Origin: Zygosaccharomyces rouxii
Taxonomy: Eukaryota; Ascomycota; Saccharomycetes; Saccharomycetales; Saccharomycetaceae
Assembly (NCBI RefSeq): GCF_000026365.1
Contig: NC_012995.1
Location: 1,056,501 to 1,120,500, forward strand
Reading direction: 5' to 3'
DNA: 64,000 nt
Positions 10,567-20,841 of this stretch are shown piece by piece. Position 1 is the first letter of the stretch. Each line of letters opens with the position of its first letter. The position numbers were made by a program, and so were the translations under genes. The notes below the pieces were generated by a model. That model did no database searches and had not been told where the DNA came from. It saw only the letters and a program-made list of their open reading frames with translations.

Positions 10567-12216
10567 TTAAAAAGTGGCGACGAAGGATTCGGTGACGGAC
10601 TTCATCTTAGCCAACAGTTCGTCATCCAATTCACCTCTTTCTCTGATGGAAGTCAAAAGATCGTTGTGGTTGGTCTTGACGAAGGACAAGAAAGCCTGTT
10701 CGAATTCGTTGACTCTGTTGACTTCAACGTTATCGATGTAACCGTTGGTACCAGCGTAGATGACTAGAACCATTTCTTCGACACCCAATGGAGCGTATTG
10801 AGCTTGTTTCAACAATTGGGTCAATCTTTCACCTCTAACCAAGGTTTGTTTAGTGGATGGGTCCAAATCGGAACCGAATTGGGCGAATGCAGCAACTTCT
10901 CTGTATTGAGCCAAAAACAATTTCAAAGAACCTGCAACTTGTTTCAAAGCTTTAACTTGGGCAGCAGAACCGACACGAGACACAGACATACCGACGTTGA
11001 TAGCTGGTCTGATACCTTTGTAGAACAATTCAGCTTCCAAGAAAATTTGACCATCAGTAATGGAGATAACGTTAGTTGGAATATAAGCGGAGATATCACC
11101 ACCTTGAGTTTCAATAACCGGCAAAGCTGTTAGAGAACCTGCACCGTGGTTTTCGTTTAGTTTAGCAGCTCTTTCTAACAATCTAGAGTGTAAGTAGAAA
11201 ACATCACCTGGGTAAGCTTCACGACCAGGAGGACGTCTCAACAACAAGGACAATTGACGGTAAGCGACAGCTTGCTTGGACAAGTCATCGTAACAGATCA
11301 AAGCGTGTCTACCGTTATCTCTGAACCATTCACCAATGGAAGCACCGGTGAATGGAGCCAAGTATTGCAATGGGGCGGCTTCAGAAGCAGTAGCGGAAAC
11401 AATCACGGAGTATTCTAGAGCACCGTTTTGTTCCAAGTTCTGGACCAATTGTGCAACAGTGGATCTCTTTTGACCGACAGCCACGTAAACACAGTACAAT
11501 TTTTCACTTTCAGGAACAGTGCTATTCCATTTCTTTTGGTTCAAAATGGCATCTAGAGCAACTGCGGTCTTACCGGTTTGACGGTCACCGATAATCAATT
11601 CTCTTTGACCTCTACCGACAGGGACCAAACCGTCAACGGCCTTCAAACCGGTTTGAACTGGCTGGTGGACGGATCTTCTTGGCAAAATACCTGGGGCCTT
11701 AACTTCAGCAAGAACACGGCCAACAGAGTCAATTGGTCCCTTACCGTCAATTGGGTTACCCAAGGCGTCAACGACACGACCCAATAGACCTGGACCGACT
11801 GGAACGTCGACAATTCTACCGGTTCTCTTGACCAATTCACCTTCTTTGACCAATCTATCGGAACCGAACAACACAACACCGACTTGGTTTGGTTCCAAGT
11901 TCAAAGCCATACCCTTAACACCTGAAGAAAATTCGACCAATTCTTCGGCTTGCAAGTTGTTCAAACCGTAAACACGGGCGATACCATCACCGATGGACAA
12001 AACTCTACCGGTTTCGTTCAAATCGGCTTCGCCGGAGATACCTCTGATTCTTTCTTCCAAGATAGAAGAAACTTCAGTTGGTTGAGCCTTGGCAGATGCG
12101 TATCTTCTACCAGCAATGATGGTTGCAGGTCTAGCGACGGATGCAACTCTAGAGGCTCTTGCTACGTTACCGGCAGCAAATCTAGCAACGTTACGAACTG
12201 CAGTACGTGACAACAT
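10567..12216 (-). CDS. ATP1: F1F0 ATP synthase F1 alpha subunit
   Basis: Alpha subunit of the catalytic F1 head of mitochondrial ATP synthase; it binds nucleotide at non-catalytic sites and alternates with beta in the hexamer. The 549-residue precursor starts with an Arg/Ala/Ser presequence free of acidic residues for about 45 residues (cleavage probably near RRYASAK). The P-loop GDRQTGKT is at 210-217, and the ATP synthase alpha/beta signature [14 protein letters not shown] is present. Length equals the S. cerevisiae protein (545). Codon use is strongly biased to a few codons, as expected for a highly expressed gene. On the minus strand TATTATATA near 12296-12304 is a possible TATA box about 85 bp upstream. 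Two CCAAT boxes (see 12746 and 12774) fit control by the Hap2/3/4/5 complex. Confidence 0.98.
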   Translation of the reverse strand: MLSRTAVRNVARFAAGNVARASRVASVARPATIIAGRRYASAKAQPTEVSSILEERIRGISGEADLNETGRVLSIGDGIARVYGLNNLQAEELVEFSSGVKGMALNLEPNQVGVVLFGSDRLVKEGELVKRTGRIVDVPVGPGLLGRVVDALGNPIDGKGPIDSVGRVLAEVKAPGILPRRSVHQPVQTGLKAVDGLVPVGRGQRELIIGDRQTGKTAVALDAILNQKKWNSTVPESEKLYCVYVAVGQKRSTVAQLVQNLEQNGALEYSVIVSATASEAAPLQYLAPFTGASIGEWFRDNGRHALICYDDLSKQAVAYRQLSLLLRRPPGREAYPGDVFYLHSRLLERAAKLNENHGAGSLTALPVIETQGGDISAYIPTNVISITDGQIFLEAELFYKGIRPAINVGMSVSRVGSAAQVKALKQVAGSLKLFLAQYREVAAFAQFGSDLDPSTKQTLVRGERLTQLLKQAQYAPLGVEEMVLVIYAGTNGYIDNVEVNRVNEFEQAFLSFVKTNHNDLLTSIRERGELDDELLAKMKSVTESFVATF

Positions 12217-12601
12217 TTCAATCTATTCTATTTTTTTTTTGTTCACAAATGTATACGTGCGTCGAACTCCCTTTTTCTTCTCCTTTCAATTGGAATATAT
12301 AATAAAAAGTGGATTGAAATAAACCGACTCTTGGAAAATCAGGTTATTAAGTGACTTTCGAGAAGAAAGAATTCGAATTTATGAATAGGATAGTTTCCAA
12401 CACGTCAATTCTAATGAATTGAAATTAGAAGAAATTGTAACAAGTAGTAAGTTATACTGTAAGTAAATGAGCAAGTAAGTGGTGCTTGAAACTTTTTTTC
12501 CTTCAAATCTCTCTTAGCGAATCAACATACTCGTGAAAAAAAAATAAAAAATGCCCGGACAAGGGTGCACGGGATTGATTCCGATTATGGTAGGAGAAGG
12601 T

Positions 12602-12645
12602 TAGACGGAGCGTCACTCCTTCTAGATTTACTGACGCTCCGTCTA
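12602..12645. repeat. 14-bp inverted repeat pair upstream of ATP1
   Basis: TAGACGGAGCGTCA (12602-12615) and its exact reverse complement TGACGCTCCGTCTA (12632-12645) form a perfect inverted pair separated by 16 bp. A looser copy, TGATGCTCCTTCTA, follows at 12654-12667. The word itself is a broken palindrome (GACG-3 bp-CGTC), as expected of a site for a dimeric DNA-binding protein. The same exact 14-mer occurs twice at 60684-60718 upstream of MPC2. I cannot name a factor that binds it. Confidence 0.7.
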
Positions 12646-12692
12646 TGATCATGTGATGCTCCTTCTAGCGCGTTCGTGTTTTTTTCCTAGGC

Positions 12693-12738
12693 GGGGAGCG
12701 GCGGGTGTCCGAGAAGGGGTGCCTGTTGGGGGAAAGGG
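12693..12738 (+). other. Cluster of five G tracts
   Basis: Runs of three to five G lie at 12693-12696, 12703-12705, 12716-12719, 12728-12732 and 12736-12738, with spacers of 6, 10, 8 and 3 bases. This could form a long-loop G-quadruplex on the plus strand. It is an outlier in an AT-rich genome, but folding is not shown by sequence alone. Confidence 0.4.
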
Positions 12739-12745
12739 CGATGTA

Positions 12746-12778
12746 ATTGGTTCGACGCGCATGGAGCGCTCTGATTGG
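12746..12778 (-). promoter_or_regulatory. Two CCAAT boxes (Hap2/3/4/5 type)
   Basis: ATTGG at 12746-12750 and 12774-12778 read CCAAT on the minus strand, the direction of ATP1 transcription, about 530-560 bp upstream of its ATG. The Hap complex activates respiratory genes including ATP1 in S. cerevisiae, so function is plausible but not proved. The word ATGGAGCGCTCTGA (12761-12774) lies between them and overlaps the second box. Confidence 0.45.
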
Positions 12779-13507
12779 CCGGAGGTCAGGTGGATGTGGG
12801 AGAGAGAGATTTGAGACGGGAGAGAATGGTTAGAGTTATAGGAGTGAGCACTATGGACACTTGGGGTGCTGCAGGTACCAGACTTGAGAACTCGATTGGG
12901 ATCGAAGGGCATGTCCTGTGGGAGCGGCAATTTCACGTGGTATTTTGTCACTTTTGACGAGAGTGCCTATAGCGATATATATACATGTACATATACCCGC
13001 CGTGCATGTATGTACCAGTACTACTTGGCAGTGTACTGCTCCAGGTAATGGTGTGCATTGCACACATCCGTATGCGCTAGATACCTGCGAGCGAGGTGCC
13101 TTGCAGACACGCCCATATGTATATCTTGTTTCTCTACGATTCTTCGATGTATAGCGCTACTGTCTGAAGTACTACTTTCAAACTCTTGCTCAAGAGCTGA
13201 CAAATACGCGCCCCCTAGAGCTCTGTTGGTCGTCGCTTCAGTTCATGGCCTTGTTTCTAGTATTTCACTTTACTACCAAAATTATCGTTTTGTTCTACAA
13301 CGGTGACAATGCAACTCTTAACCCGAAATACATTTGACAGTACATTACGTATTTCTCCACCATTAATTAAGCCGGGGAAAGCATACCTCAACTTTAAGAA
13401 TCATCTACTTCTACTGTATAGGGGAAACTTCAACACTCTCCAAACACCCGCCCCCCTCTTTCTCCAAGTTCCTCTTCAACGAATCGGGGGTATTTATAAG
13501 GCTGTAT

Positions 13508-13531
13508 ATGCATGATGAAGATAGATCTTAA
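13508..13531 (+). other. Short uORF overlapping the ATH1 start
   Basis: An ATG at 13508, four bases before the ATH1 ATG, opens a seven-codon frame that ends at TAA 13529-13531, inside ATH1 and out of frame. Its stop overlaps another ATG (TAATG). If transcripts start upstream of 13508, ribosomes would meet this ATG first. Confidence 0.4.
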
Positions 13532-16500
13532 TGCAGATCCGGGGGACATTTCCCAAACCCCCCAAGAACGAGAGTATCGTGATAGTTCAGAGTCTACTTG
13601 GAAAAAGTTTATATCCATCACAATGGCTCTACTGGCAATATTTGGATTACTGCTTTTCTTTGGTTGGCAAACCGTTAATGGTCAAAGCGTTCTACCAGCC
13701 GCCCAGGGACCTGGTATTATTGTGAAGGCGAACCGAGATCATGATTTACAAACCAACAATGAGGTTAGAAAGGCTTCAAAGAAACTTTACGAATTGCTAG
13801 CTGACACGGAAGGTGCTTATTACGACGCAGATGCTATGGTATTGGGTTCAACGGTTTTCTCTCCACATACTTATTCAAGACAACCATACGTAGCTAACGG
13901 GTATATTGGCTCCCGCATACCAAATGTCGGATTTGGTTATGCCGAGGATGTTTGGAATATCTGGGCCAACGCAGACGATACAGTTCCGGGAGCATTGGAA
14001 AACGGCTGGCCGCTGAGAAACCGTAGATTTGCAGGCGCATTTGTTTCTGATTTCTACTGTTTACAGGAATCTCTGAACTCTACTAATTTTCCTGAACTCG
14101 ATAAAAATGGCTATACCACCGTTATTTCATCCATCCCACAATGGACCCAATTGCAGTTCAGTCTAAACAATGAAAAATGGTTTGACCCTCAAACCGTAGA
14201 CCCTAAAGATGTGGCCAATTACACGCAGGAGTTATCGATGCAGAATGGGATTGTTACAACGCAGTTGGACTGGCTTGATGGATTATTACATGTGGAGACG
14301 CAGGTTTTGGCTCATAAGAAAATATACACGCTGGGAATAGTCTCGATGAAAGTCTCATTGAATGTCGATCGTTTACCGCAAGGTGAGTCGTCCGTTGAAT
14401 TGAATTTTCGGGACGTTCTGGATTTTAACACTTCTCATCGGACCGTTCTTGCCGATAAGGGCTATGACGAAGGAATCTACATGGTTGTAGAACCTGAAAA
14501 TGTACCTTATTCCAACACATCCATGTTTTCGAAATGTGAAATTGACAATGATGGAGTAAAATTTAACGAGTTTGGTTCAGACGATGAGACAGTTTCACAA
14601 AATGCATCTGTTATTCTCACGAAGGATAACCCTCAGGTCACCATCCATAAATATGTGGGTATTTTTTCTACAGAATACTACAACGGACCCACTCTGAATC
14701 GTGCCAAAGAAGTAGCTGTGACGAGTTATGGGAATTACGACAAGTTGACTAAAGCCCATAATGAGGCATGGAAAAATATTTACGACAATGCATTTATTGA
14801 AATCCCCTCAGATGAAGTGCTTGAAATGACTGCTAGATCTTCTTTATACCACCTTTTAGCCAATACGAGAACTTACAACGTTTCAGCTGAGAAGGGTCTG
14901 CCAGTACCTGTTTCAGGATTATCTTCTGACTCTTATGGAGGCATGGTCTTTTGGGATTCCGATTTCTGGATTCAACCTGGTATATTGCCGTTCTTCCCAG
15001 ATATTGCCAAGAATATTAACAATTACAGAAATGCTACCCATGAGCAAGCGCAATTAAATGCTAAACAATATGGGTACCCAGGTGCTCTATATCCATGGAC
15101 GTCAGGTCGATACGCTAATTGCACTTCCACGGGACCCTGTGTGGATTACGAATACCACATCAATGTCGATGTCTGCCTGGCGTCATTTTCCATCTATCTA
15201 AATGGTGCCAAGGGAATCGATGATGACTATTTGAGATATACCACTTGGCCTATGGTTCATGATGCAGCCGAGTTCTTCACCGCCTTTGTCAAATATAATA
15301 GCACAATTGACAGCTACGAGACGCATAATTTAACCGATCCTGATGAATTTGCAAATCATGTAGATAATGGGGCATTTACCAATGCCGGTATTAAATTACT
15401 GTTGAAATGGGCAACTGATATCGGATACCATTTAAAGGAACCTGTTGATCCTCGTTGGATGGAAATTTCTGAAAAAATCCATATCCCACAATCGGATTCT
15501 AACATTACATTGGAATACTCTGGTATGAACAGCAGTGTGGAAATTAAACAAGCCGATGTTACTCTAATGGTTTACCCATTGGCATTTATTACTGATGAAT
15601 CCATTTTAAACAATGCCATTAAGGATGTATACTATTACTCCGAGCACCAATCATCCACAGGTCCTGCAATGACATATCCTGTCTTCGTCGCGGCAGCCGC
15701 GGGCATATTAAACCATGGATCATCGTCTCAAAGTTATCTTTACAAGTCTTTGCTACCTTATTTGAGAGCACCTTTTGCTCAATTCAGCGAGCAGTCAGAC
15801 GATAATTTCTTGACGAACGGTAAGACTCAACCGGCATTTCCATTTTTAACCGCCAATGGTGGATTTTTGCAGAGCATTTTGTTTGGATTGACAGGTCTTA
15901 GGTATTCATACGAAGTGGAACCAGGCTCTAAAAAAATCCAAAGAATACTGAAGTTCAACCCTATCGAATTACCGCTTTTGCCTGGTGGAATTGCAATCAG
16001 AAATTTCAAATATTTGGGTCAAGTGCTCGATATCATTATTGATGACCGGAATGGTACTATTGTTCACAAATCCGGTGATCAGCCTATTAGAATCAAAGTT
16101 CCAGATAGAACTTTAATCCATGATCGTGATATTACTCCATATCATGGTAATGGATCAGCTGGGATGGAAAGTATCAAAATTGATAACACTACCCATGGTA
16201 CCTCTGCCCACTACTATACTATAAATCCTGGTGAAGAACTGATCCTACCGCTTTTCCATATGGATCAGAACGTGGAAGGCAATTTGGTTGAAAGTAAACA
16301 AATTACCAATCTGACGGCAGGTGTTCCAGGTGATGTATCCATTTCAACTCTTGATGGGAACAATTATACACATTGGCAACCTGCAGTTAAATCATTACCC
16401 GGTAAACTCCTTATTGATCTAGGTGCTAACAATTCCCAAGTGATCAATAAAGGTATGATACTATGGGGTCAAAGACCTGCCAAAAACTTTACCATTTCTA

Positions 16501-17021
16501 TTTTGCCTCATACTGATGTCATCGGACAGATTCTATCAGACTTGACAACTATTTTGGAAAACGCTAACGTTGGTGACGAAAGCGTATTGGAGGCACTGGA
16601 AGATATCGGCGGCTCAAGCCCGTTGTTGTCACATACCGGTGACACGGACGTTAAAGATCTTTTATCTTGGAAGGCAGAAGACGTGGATGATATACTTTTA
16701 GGAATTTCAGGTGAATCTAATGTGATAAGAGGTAAATTTGTCCCCATTTTAAAGGACTACAAAGTGGAACCGAGTGAGCCATATTTTGAAGAAATTTACT
16801 CAAAATCAATTATTGAGATTCTACCCAGTAATAAGACAGAATTTGCCATTGACTATGAAAAAGTCCAGCACAATAGCACTAGTTGTTCTCACAAGGATCC
16901 TTCGGATAACTGTACGGATTGGACAAAGACAAGATTTATTATGGTGAGTATAGAGGGAAGCTACGATGACGACGATGATGAAAGAGGAGGCACTATAAAA
17001 GAAATCGTTTTAATGAATTAA
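13512..17021 (+). CDS. ATH1: Acid trehalase (vacuolar/periplasmic)
   Basis: Glycoside hydrolase family 65 enzyme that splits trehalose to two glucose molecules at acid pH; in yeast it acts at the cell surface and in the vacuole and supports growth on external trehalose. The 1,169-residue protein has a 36-residue cytoplasmic tail, one hydrophobic span at about 36-52, and many N-glycosylation sequons. Conserved blocks include [32 protein letters not shown] and [11 protein letters not shown], whose Glu is the likely catalytic acid, and [17 protein letters not shown]. cerevisiae Ath1 is 1,211 residues. The chosen ATG is the first of two (ATG ATG); Met38 at the start of the membrane span is a less likely alternative. 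A/T-rich TATTTATAAG lies only 12-21 bp upstream of the ATG. Confidence 0.95.
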   Translation: MMKIDLNADPGDISQTPQEREYRDSSESTWKKFISITMALLAIFGLLLFFGWQTVNGQSVLPAAQGPGIIVKANRDHDLQTNNEVRKASKKLYELLADTEGAYYDADAMVLGSTVFSPHTYSRQPYVANGYIGSRIPNVGFGYAEDVWNIWANADDTVPGALENGWPLRNRRFAGAFVSDFYCLQESLNSTNFPELDKNGYTTVISSIPQWTQLQFSLNNEKWFDPQTVDPKDVANYTQELSMQNGIVTTQLDWLDGLLHVETQVLAHKKIYTLGIVSMKVSLNVDRLPQGESSVELNFRDVLDFNTSHRTVLADKGYDEGIYMVVEPENVPYSNTSMFSKCEIDNDGVKFNEFGSDDETVSQNASVILTKDNPQVTIHKYVGIFSTEYYNGPTLNRAKEVAVTSYGNYDKLTKAHNEAWKNIYDNAFIEIPSDEVLEMTARSSLYHLLANTRTYNVSAEKGLPVPVSGLSSDSYGGMVFWDSDFWIQPGILPFFPDIAKNINNYRNATHEQAQLNAKQYGYPGALYPWTSGRYANCTSTGPCVDYEYHINVDVCLASFSIYLNGAKGIDDDYLRYTTWPMVHDAAEFFTAFVKYNSTIDSYETHNLTDPDEFANHVDNGAFTNAGIKLLLKWATDIGYHLKEPVDPRWMEISEKIHIPQSDSNITLEYSGMNSSVEIKQADVTLMVYPLAFITDESILNNAIKDVYYYSEHQSSTGPAMTYPVFVAAAAGILNHGSSSQSYLYKSLLPYLRAPFAQFSEQSDDNFLTNGKTQPAFPFLTANGGFLQSILFGLTGLRYSYEVEPGSKKIQRILKFNPIELPLLPGGIAIRNFKYLGQVLDIIIDDRNGTIVHKSGDQPIRIKVPDRTLIHDRDITPYHGNGSAGMESIKIDNTTHGTSAHYYTINPGEELILPLFHMDQNVEGNLVESKQITNLTAGVPGDVSISTLDGNNYTHWQPAVKSLPGKLLIDLGANNSQVINKGMILWGQRPAKNFTISILPHTDVIGQILSDLTTILENANVGDESVLEALEDIGGSSPLLSHTGDTDVKDLLSWKAEDVDDILLGISGESNVIRGKFVPILKDYKVEPSEPYFEEIYSKSIIEILPSNKTEFAIDYEKVQHNSTSCSHKDPSDNCTDWTKTRFIMVSIEGSYDDDDDERGGTIKEIVLMN

Positions 17022-17419
17022 TGCAGGTATGGTATTTACGGATATGAAATATTTTTAATAAAAATTTAAAAAAATAATTGCGAATTCTGTGGATCGAACA
17101 CAGGGCCTCCAGATAACTTAACCGAAGTTTTTCTTCAGTCTGGCGCTCTCCCATCTGAGCTAAATCCGCATACAAATTGTTGAAAAAGCATTAGTAAAGT
17201 TACGAACACTTCATAGCAAAGAGAGCATGTGGTTTGGACGCGTCACCATGCATCAGGGGACGAAGTAAAAAAAAAAAAAAGGATATTGCTTGAAATTTAT
17301 CGTCAACGCCGAAAAATCTTTTTTTATTCTTTTTCATGTTATAATGATTAAGGTTCAATAAGGGCTATTATTCTAAGTTCCACAACCATTGAACTTCCTG
17401 AACTGAAATATCCATCAAG
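17022..17419. promoter_or_regulatory. ATH1-YOP1 intergenic region with a tRNA gene
   Basis: Apart from the tRNA-Phe at 17079-17169 the stretch holds ACGCGT at 17238-17243 (an MCB-type hexamer, possibly by chance), a 14-base A run at 17267-17280 and T-rich sequence before the YOP1 start. No solo LTR is recognisable near the tRNA. Confidence 0.4.
17079..17169 (-). tRNA. tRNA-Phe (anticodon GAA), with an 18-nt intron
   Basis: Reading the minus strand from 17169, a full cloverleaf forms: acceptor GCGGATT pairs with AATTCGC, D arm GCTC...GAGC, anticodon stem CCAGA...TCTGG, anticodon GAA, and T arm CTGTG-TTCGATC-CACAG, with A as discriminator. The sequence is almost the same as S. cerevisiae tRNA-Phe. 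An 18-base intron (17115-17132) interrupts it one base 3' of the anticodon, the canonical position, leaving a 73-nt mature body. The A and B boxes are intact. It lies between ATH1 and YOP1 and is transcribed against both. Confidence 0.98.
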
Positions 17420-18051
17420 ATGTCAGACTTCACTACTTCTTTCCAATCTCAAATGAAGAATTTCGACAGCGTATGTGATCATCAGATCCTTATTCAATCA
17501 TAACCGTTATTGCTATTGAATCGATATACTAACTTTTACTATTTTAGAGGTACTCTAGTAATAAGTACCTACAACAGTTGGAAGAAAGAACCAATTTGCC
17601 AAAATCCTACATCACAGTTGGTTTAGCAGCTCTTTACTTAGTATTGATCTTCATCAACGTTGGTGGTATTGGTGAAATTCTATCAAACTTTGCAGGTTTC
17701 GTTGTTCCTGCATACTACTCATTGATTGCCATCAAGACTACCACTAGTAAAGATGACACTCAATTGTTGACCTACTGGATTGTTTTTGCATTTTTGAACG
17801 TTATTGAATTCTGGTCAAAGACAATTCTGTACTTAGTCCCATTTTACTGGTTTGTTAAGACTGTCTTCTTGTTGTACATTGCTTTGCCACAAACCGGTGG
17901 TGCTGTTTTAGTGTACAACAATGTCATTGCTCCAGTGACCAACAGATACATTAGAATTCCTGAAACTAAATCTGACGAGATTAGAGCTGCTGTCGATGAC
18001 GCTGCTGTTAAGGGCAATGCCAAGGCTAGTGGTTTCTCCGCTCACCACTAG
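17420..18051 (+). CDS. YOP1: ER-shaping membrane protein Yop1 (two exons)
   Basis: Reticulon-like DP1/Yop1 protein that bends the ER membrane into tubules and works with Sey1 and Rtn1. The gene is split: exon 1 is 17420-17470 (17 codons, MSDFTTSFQSQMKNFDS), the intron 17471-17547, and exon 2 17548-18051 begins RYSSNKYLQQLEE. The join keeps the frame and restores the N-terminal region conserved in S. cerevisiae, where the gene also has an intron. The 184-residue product (S. cerevisiae 180) has two long hydrophobic hairpins, about residues 38-70 and 85-125, with the family motif LLTYWIVFAFLNVIEFWS. The intronless reading from 17578 would lose the N-terminus. It converges with APL4 with 48 bp between stops. 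Confidence 0.96.
17471..17547 (+). other. Spliceosomal intron of YOP1
   Basis: 77 bp with 5' splice site GTATGT (17471-17476), branch point TACTAAC (17527-17533) and 3' splice site TTTTAG ending at 17547. The branch adenosine is 15 bases before the 3' site. All three signals match yeast rules, apart from the common GTATGT itself being the consensus. A second AG at 17548-17549 would shift the frame by two bases and is not used. Confidence 0.95.
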
Positions 18052-18099
18052 ATTTAACTTTTTTTGTTTCTTTATTTTCTATTTCTTATATCTTCCTAT

Positions 18100-20655
18100 C
18101 TACAAAGATCCATCAAATTTGTAGTCGAATTGTTGATTAACGGGATTGCCGTTTTTATTAAAATTGACTTTGACTCTTAGTTTCAATTTACCTGTACCTG
18201 TAATCTTTAGTGATTGTTTACAGACGTCATCCGTCTGTAAACTGTTTTGAGGATGTAGCTGACCCATAGTCAACTTCTGAGTCTTAGGTACAGCACAAAA
18301 ACTTTGAATCTCCTCTATCGGTTGTAATGCCTTGAAATACATTTCCAATTGAGATGACCCATTACCGCAGGACAGGAGGTGGGTAAACACTTGTAAACTA
18401 TCACTGTCATGAATTTTAACGCTCTGCGTTGGTAATTGAACAGTCTCAGATGCAGATTGTGATAATAGCCCAATACCTCTAGCATCAGCACTACTTCTGC
18501 TAGAGGTTCTATCGGTAGATGGTGTTCCTTTGAATAGATCAGCTAACAAATCTGATTGTGGAATAGACGATGGTTGTTTCTTTTCACCAGAAGTCTTTGA
18601 ACCATTATCATTCTGCAGTAGGTCAAATAAAAGATTGGATTCCTTTGGTTGGTTATTTCTTGGCTTGACAGGCTTCGATGATGAACTCTTTTCATGTTTA
18701 TGAGGTTTTTCAAAATTGGGCATGGTTTCTAAAATTGCTCTTTTAACAGCTTTTGGTTGCCTAAAGATTAATTCATATTGAACACTCTTTGTCTGTAGCA
18801 TCAAATCTGGATCTCTCGTATGTCTCACTATTAATTGTCGTAAGTCTTCCAGGCATTTGGTATCTTCAATTTTGGCGGATAATTTTAGTGCGGCGGTTAG
18901 AGTGTAGTTGATCAATCTATTATCCTCATTGTATCTGGTGTTACAACGACACAAATAGTCAGTCAATGACCTTTGATTAATTAAAGCGGCATCCTGACTT
19001 TCCAGGAGAATATCCACGTATTCACCAATACACCAGATGGAAGCCAACTGCCAACAAACGTTCTCCTCTGGAATTTCTAATGACAGTTTTTCATCAAGCG
19101 AATACTTCATCATATCCACTAAAACGTCACGTTTACTCGTAGAATTCTTTGCATTATTGATAATAATAAGGATATCACTAATCTTATCCGATGCAATGTG
19201 TCTGCCGACCAATTTCATGATTTGGAAAAATACTTGTAATTGCCATTTTTCATTTGTGATGGGATACATGTCAAATACATCAACAAGACGTTCCACGGTG
19301 AAGAGAATTAAGGATTTATCATCTTCAGTGGTACGTTCAAGGAAATGTAACAGTTCATCCACCAATTCCACAATATTGGCCTCATCCAAAATGGCAAATG
19401 TTAATTCTAAGGCTCTCTTACGGATGAAGATATCGAAATCACGTAAACATCTTGAAATGAATTTTTTATGTCTTTGAACTGCCTTTGGTTCCTGTGGGAC
19501 AACTTTTAACAGTGTGTTCAATGCAACGTATTTGATATTATTATCACGGCCTGATAGAAATTTCGCTAAAATGTTAACCCCCAAGATACGTAATGGTTGA
19601 TCTAAGTTTAACGAAAAAATAGTTCTCGTAGTCTCATAAAGAATCGTTTGTCCTGTACTTTTATTCGCATCCGTATTGGTAGCAATTTGAGTCAAAACAT
19701 CAGAAAACTTATTAAGGTATTGTAAAATTTCTGAGGATTCCAATTCATCGCCCAATTGGAAAAACAAGCTTAAAGTATGCAACAATTCCACTTGCAAGAA
19801 AGGATCGCAAATACCTTGAACGTCAAAATCGGGCTCAAAATTTTTAGCATTTAAATTTTGTAAAACCATGAACAGGTGAGGTATCACAGGAATAATAGGC
19901 TCTAAAATACGTATGAAAAATTCCTGATTACTTTCCGCAACCTTATTCTCTTTAGCATGGGTTCCATTTCCATTTCCATCTTCATCTTCATCTTCCACTA
20001 AGAATTCTTGATAAGACGTGAAACTCTGTAGAATTGATTGTAAGACTTTGATCACACCTAATAAAACACCATGGCTACACAATGAATGGTTGTTCAAAAT
20101 TCCCGTGATCAATTCCGGTGAGAAAGTATCTAGTAATGAAACATCCTTAGCTATCAATTTTGCCATACATTGCAATGCTTTTTTCAAAAGGAATGGATCT
20201 TTCGAGTGCGATAGCAAATGTTCTACATCAGGATACACATCTCTTGCCAATTCAGATGATGAGAGGAAACCAAGAGCGGTTAATGCCAATGAGACCACAT
20301 ATTTATTGGAATGGTTGTTTAAGTCATTGTTCAAAACGTTCGTCAATAATGTTAACAGATCTTGAGATTCATCTAATAGAAGCATTGCAGCTAGATAACC
20401 CAATCTTTTATCAGCAAAATCATCGGACGCTACTAAGTTGATAGATTCCACTTGACCAAAATGCGTCTTTTCCCCCAAAATGTAAAGGTATAACAATTTT
20501 TGAATGTTTTTACGTTTTTTCTCCGCTGGTAAATGATCATCTCTTAATTTTGTTCTTATTTTGGCAGATTCTTTGGTGATAATGGAACGTTCTTCTGCAA
20601 GTGTCTTAGAGTTACGCACATCCTTGATAAAGCTCTTGAGAGAGGATCCCGCCAT
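18100..20655 (-). CDS. APL4: AP-1 clathrin adaptor gamma subunit (gamma-adaptin)
   Basis: Large subunit of the AP-1 complex that links clathrin to cargo at the trans-Golgi and endosomes. The 851-residue protein has the HEAT-like adaptin N-terminal solenoid (about 1-590), starting with the typical LKSFIKDVRNSKTLAEER helix. A flexible charged hinge (about 640-720) carries clathrin-box-like LLFDLLQ and DLLADLF motifs. The C-terminal ear domain covers roughly the last 115 residues. Length agrees with S. cerevisiae (832). It has an unusually short acidic insert DEDEDGNGNG in the solenoid, encoded by GAT/GAA repeats. It converges on YOP1 and shares a 971-bp divergent promoter region with CSR2. Confidence 0.95.
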   Translation of the reverse strand: MAGSSLKSFIKDVRNSKTLAEERSIITKESAKIRTKLRDDHLPAEKKRKNIQKLLYLYILGEKTHFGQVESINLVASDDFADKRLGYLAAMLLLDESQDLLTLLTNVLNNDLNNHSNKYVVSLALTALGFLSSSELARDVYPDVEHLLSHSKDPFLLKKALQCMAKLIAKDVSLLDTFSPELITGILNNHSLCSHGVLLGVIKVLQSILQSFTSYQEFLVEDEDEDGNGNGTHAKENKVAESNQEFFIRILEPIIPVIPHLFMVLQNLNAKNFEPDFDVQGICDPFLQVELLHTLSLFFQLGDELESSEILQYLNKFSDVLTQIATNTDANKSTGQTILYETTRTIFSLNLDQPLRILGVNILAKFLSGRDNNIKYVALNTLLKVVPQEPKAVQRHKKFISRCLRDFDIFIRKRALELTFAILDEANIVELVDELLHFLERTTEDDKSLILFTVERLVDVFDMYPITNEKWQLQVFFQIMKLVGRHIASDKISDILIIINNAKNSTSKRDVLVDMMKYSLDEKLSLEIPEENVCWQLASIWCIGEYVDILLESQDAALINQRSLTDYLCRCNTRYNEDNRLINYTLTAALKLSAKIEDTKCLEDLRQLIVRHTRDPDLMLQTKSVQYELIFRQPKAVKRAILETMPNFEKPHKHEKSSSSKPVKPRNNQPKESNLLFDLLQNDNGSKTSGEKKQPSSIPQSDLLADLFKGTPSTDRTSSRSSADARGIGLLSQSASETVQLPTQSVKIHDSDSLQVFTHLLSCGNGSSQLEMYFKALQPIEEIQSFCAVPKTQKLTMGQLHPQNSLQTDDVCKQSLKITGTGKLKLRVKVNFNKNGNPVNQQFDYKFDGSL

Positions 20656-20784
20656 CTTGCAATTGCACTGATCTATACTGTATTTCTTGATTCCTTATTC
20701 TAATCGTTATTTGATGCATTTATCTCAAGGCCTAAAGGAAAATATTGAAATTCGTAAAGATCAAGGACATGTCCGGGTAGCAAA

Positions 20785-20823
20785 ACACACGTGATATACG
20801 ACAAAATCGAACACACGTGATAT
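20785..20823. repeat. Duplicated CACGTG element
   Basis: Two exact 13-bp copies of ACACACGTGATAT lie 26 bp apart. CACGTG followed by AT is the Cbf1-type E-box. The spacing is about 2.5 helical turns, so bound factors would lie on opposite faces. Confidence 0.6.
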
Positions 20824-20841
20824 TTAGCCGCCGCCCCCCTA

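Larger units (their letters stand above)
12217..13511. promoter_or_regulatory. Long ATP1/ATH1 divergent intergenic region
   Basis: 1,295 bp without a credible gene; ORFs here are short, overlap on both strands and have no recognisable product. The 12540-12800 part is GC-rich compared with its flanks and carries a repeated 14-bp word, a run of G tracts and two CCAAT boxes, listed separately. CACGTG (an E-box of Cbf1/Pho4 type) is at 12934-12939. GTGTGCATTGCACAC at 13051-13065 is a near-perfect palindrome. Toward ATH1 there are three stress-element cores: CCCCT at 13212-13216, AGGGG at 13420-13424 and CCCCT at 13453-13457. Those fit Msn2/4 control of a trehalase gene, an inference from motif and family. 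Confidence 0.55.

Noticed and set aside
12649..12951. 100-codon minus-strand ORF between ATP1 and ATH1
   Set aside because: It begins at GTG, has no ATG until residue 14, and its composition follows the GC-rich island.
17170..17419. Solo LTR beside tRNA-Phe
   Set aside because: No TG...CA ends, primer site or repeat; only simple A and T runs.
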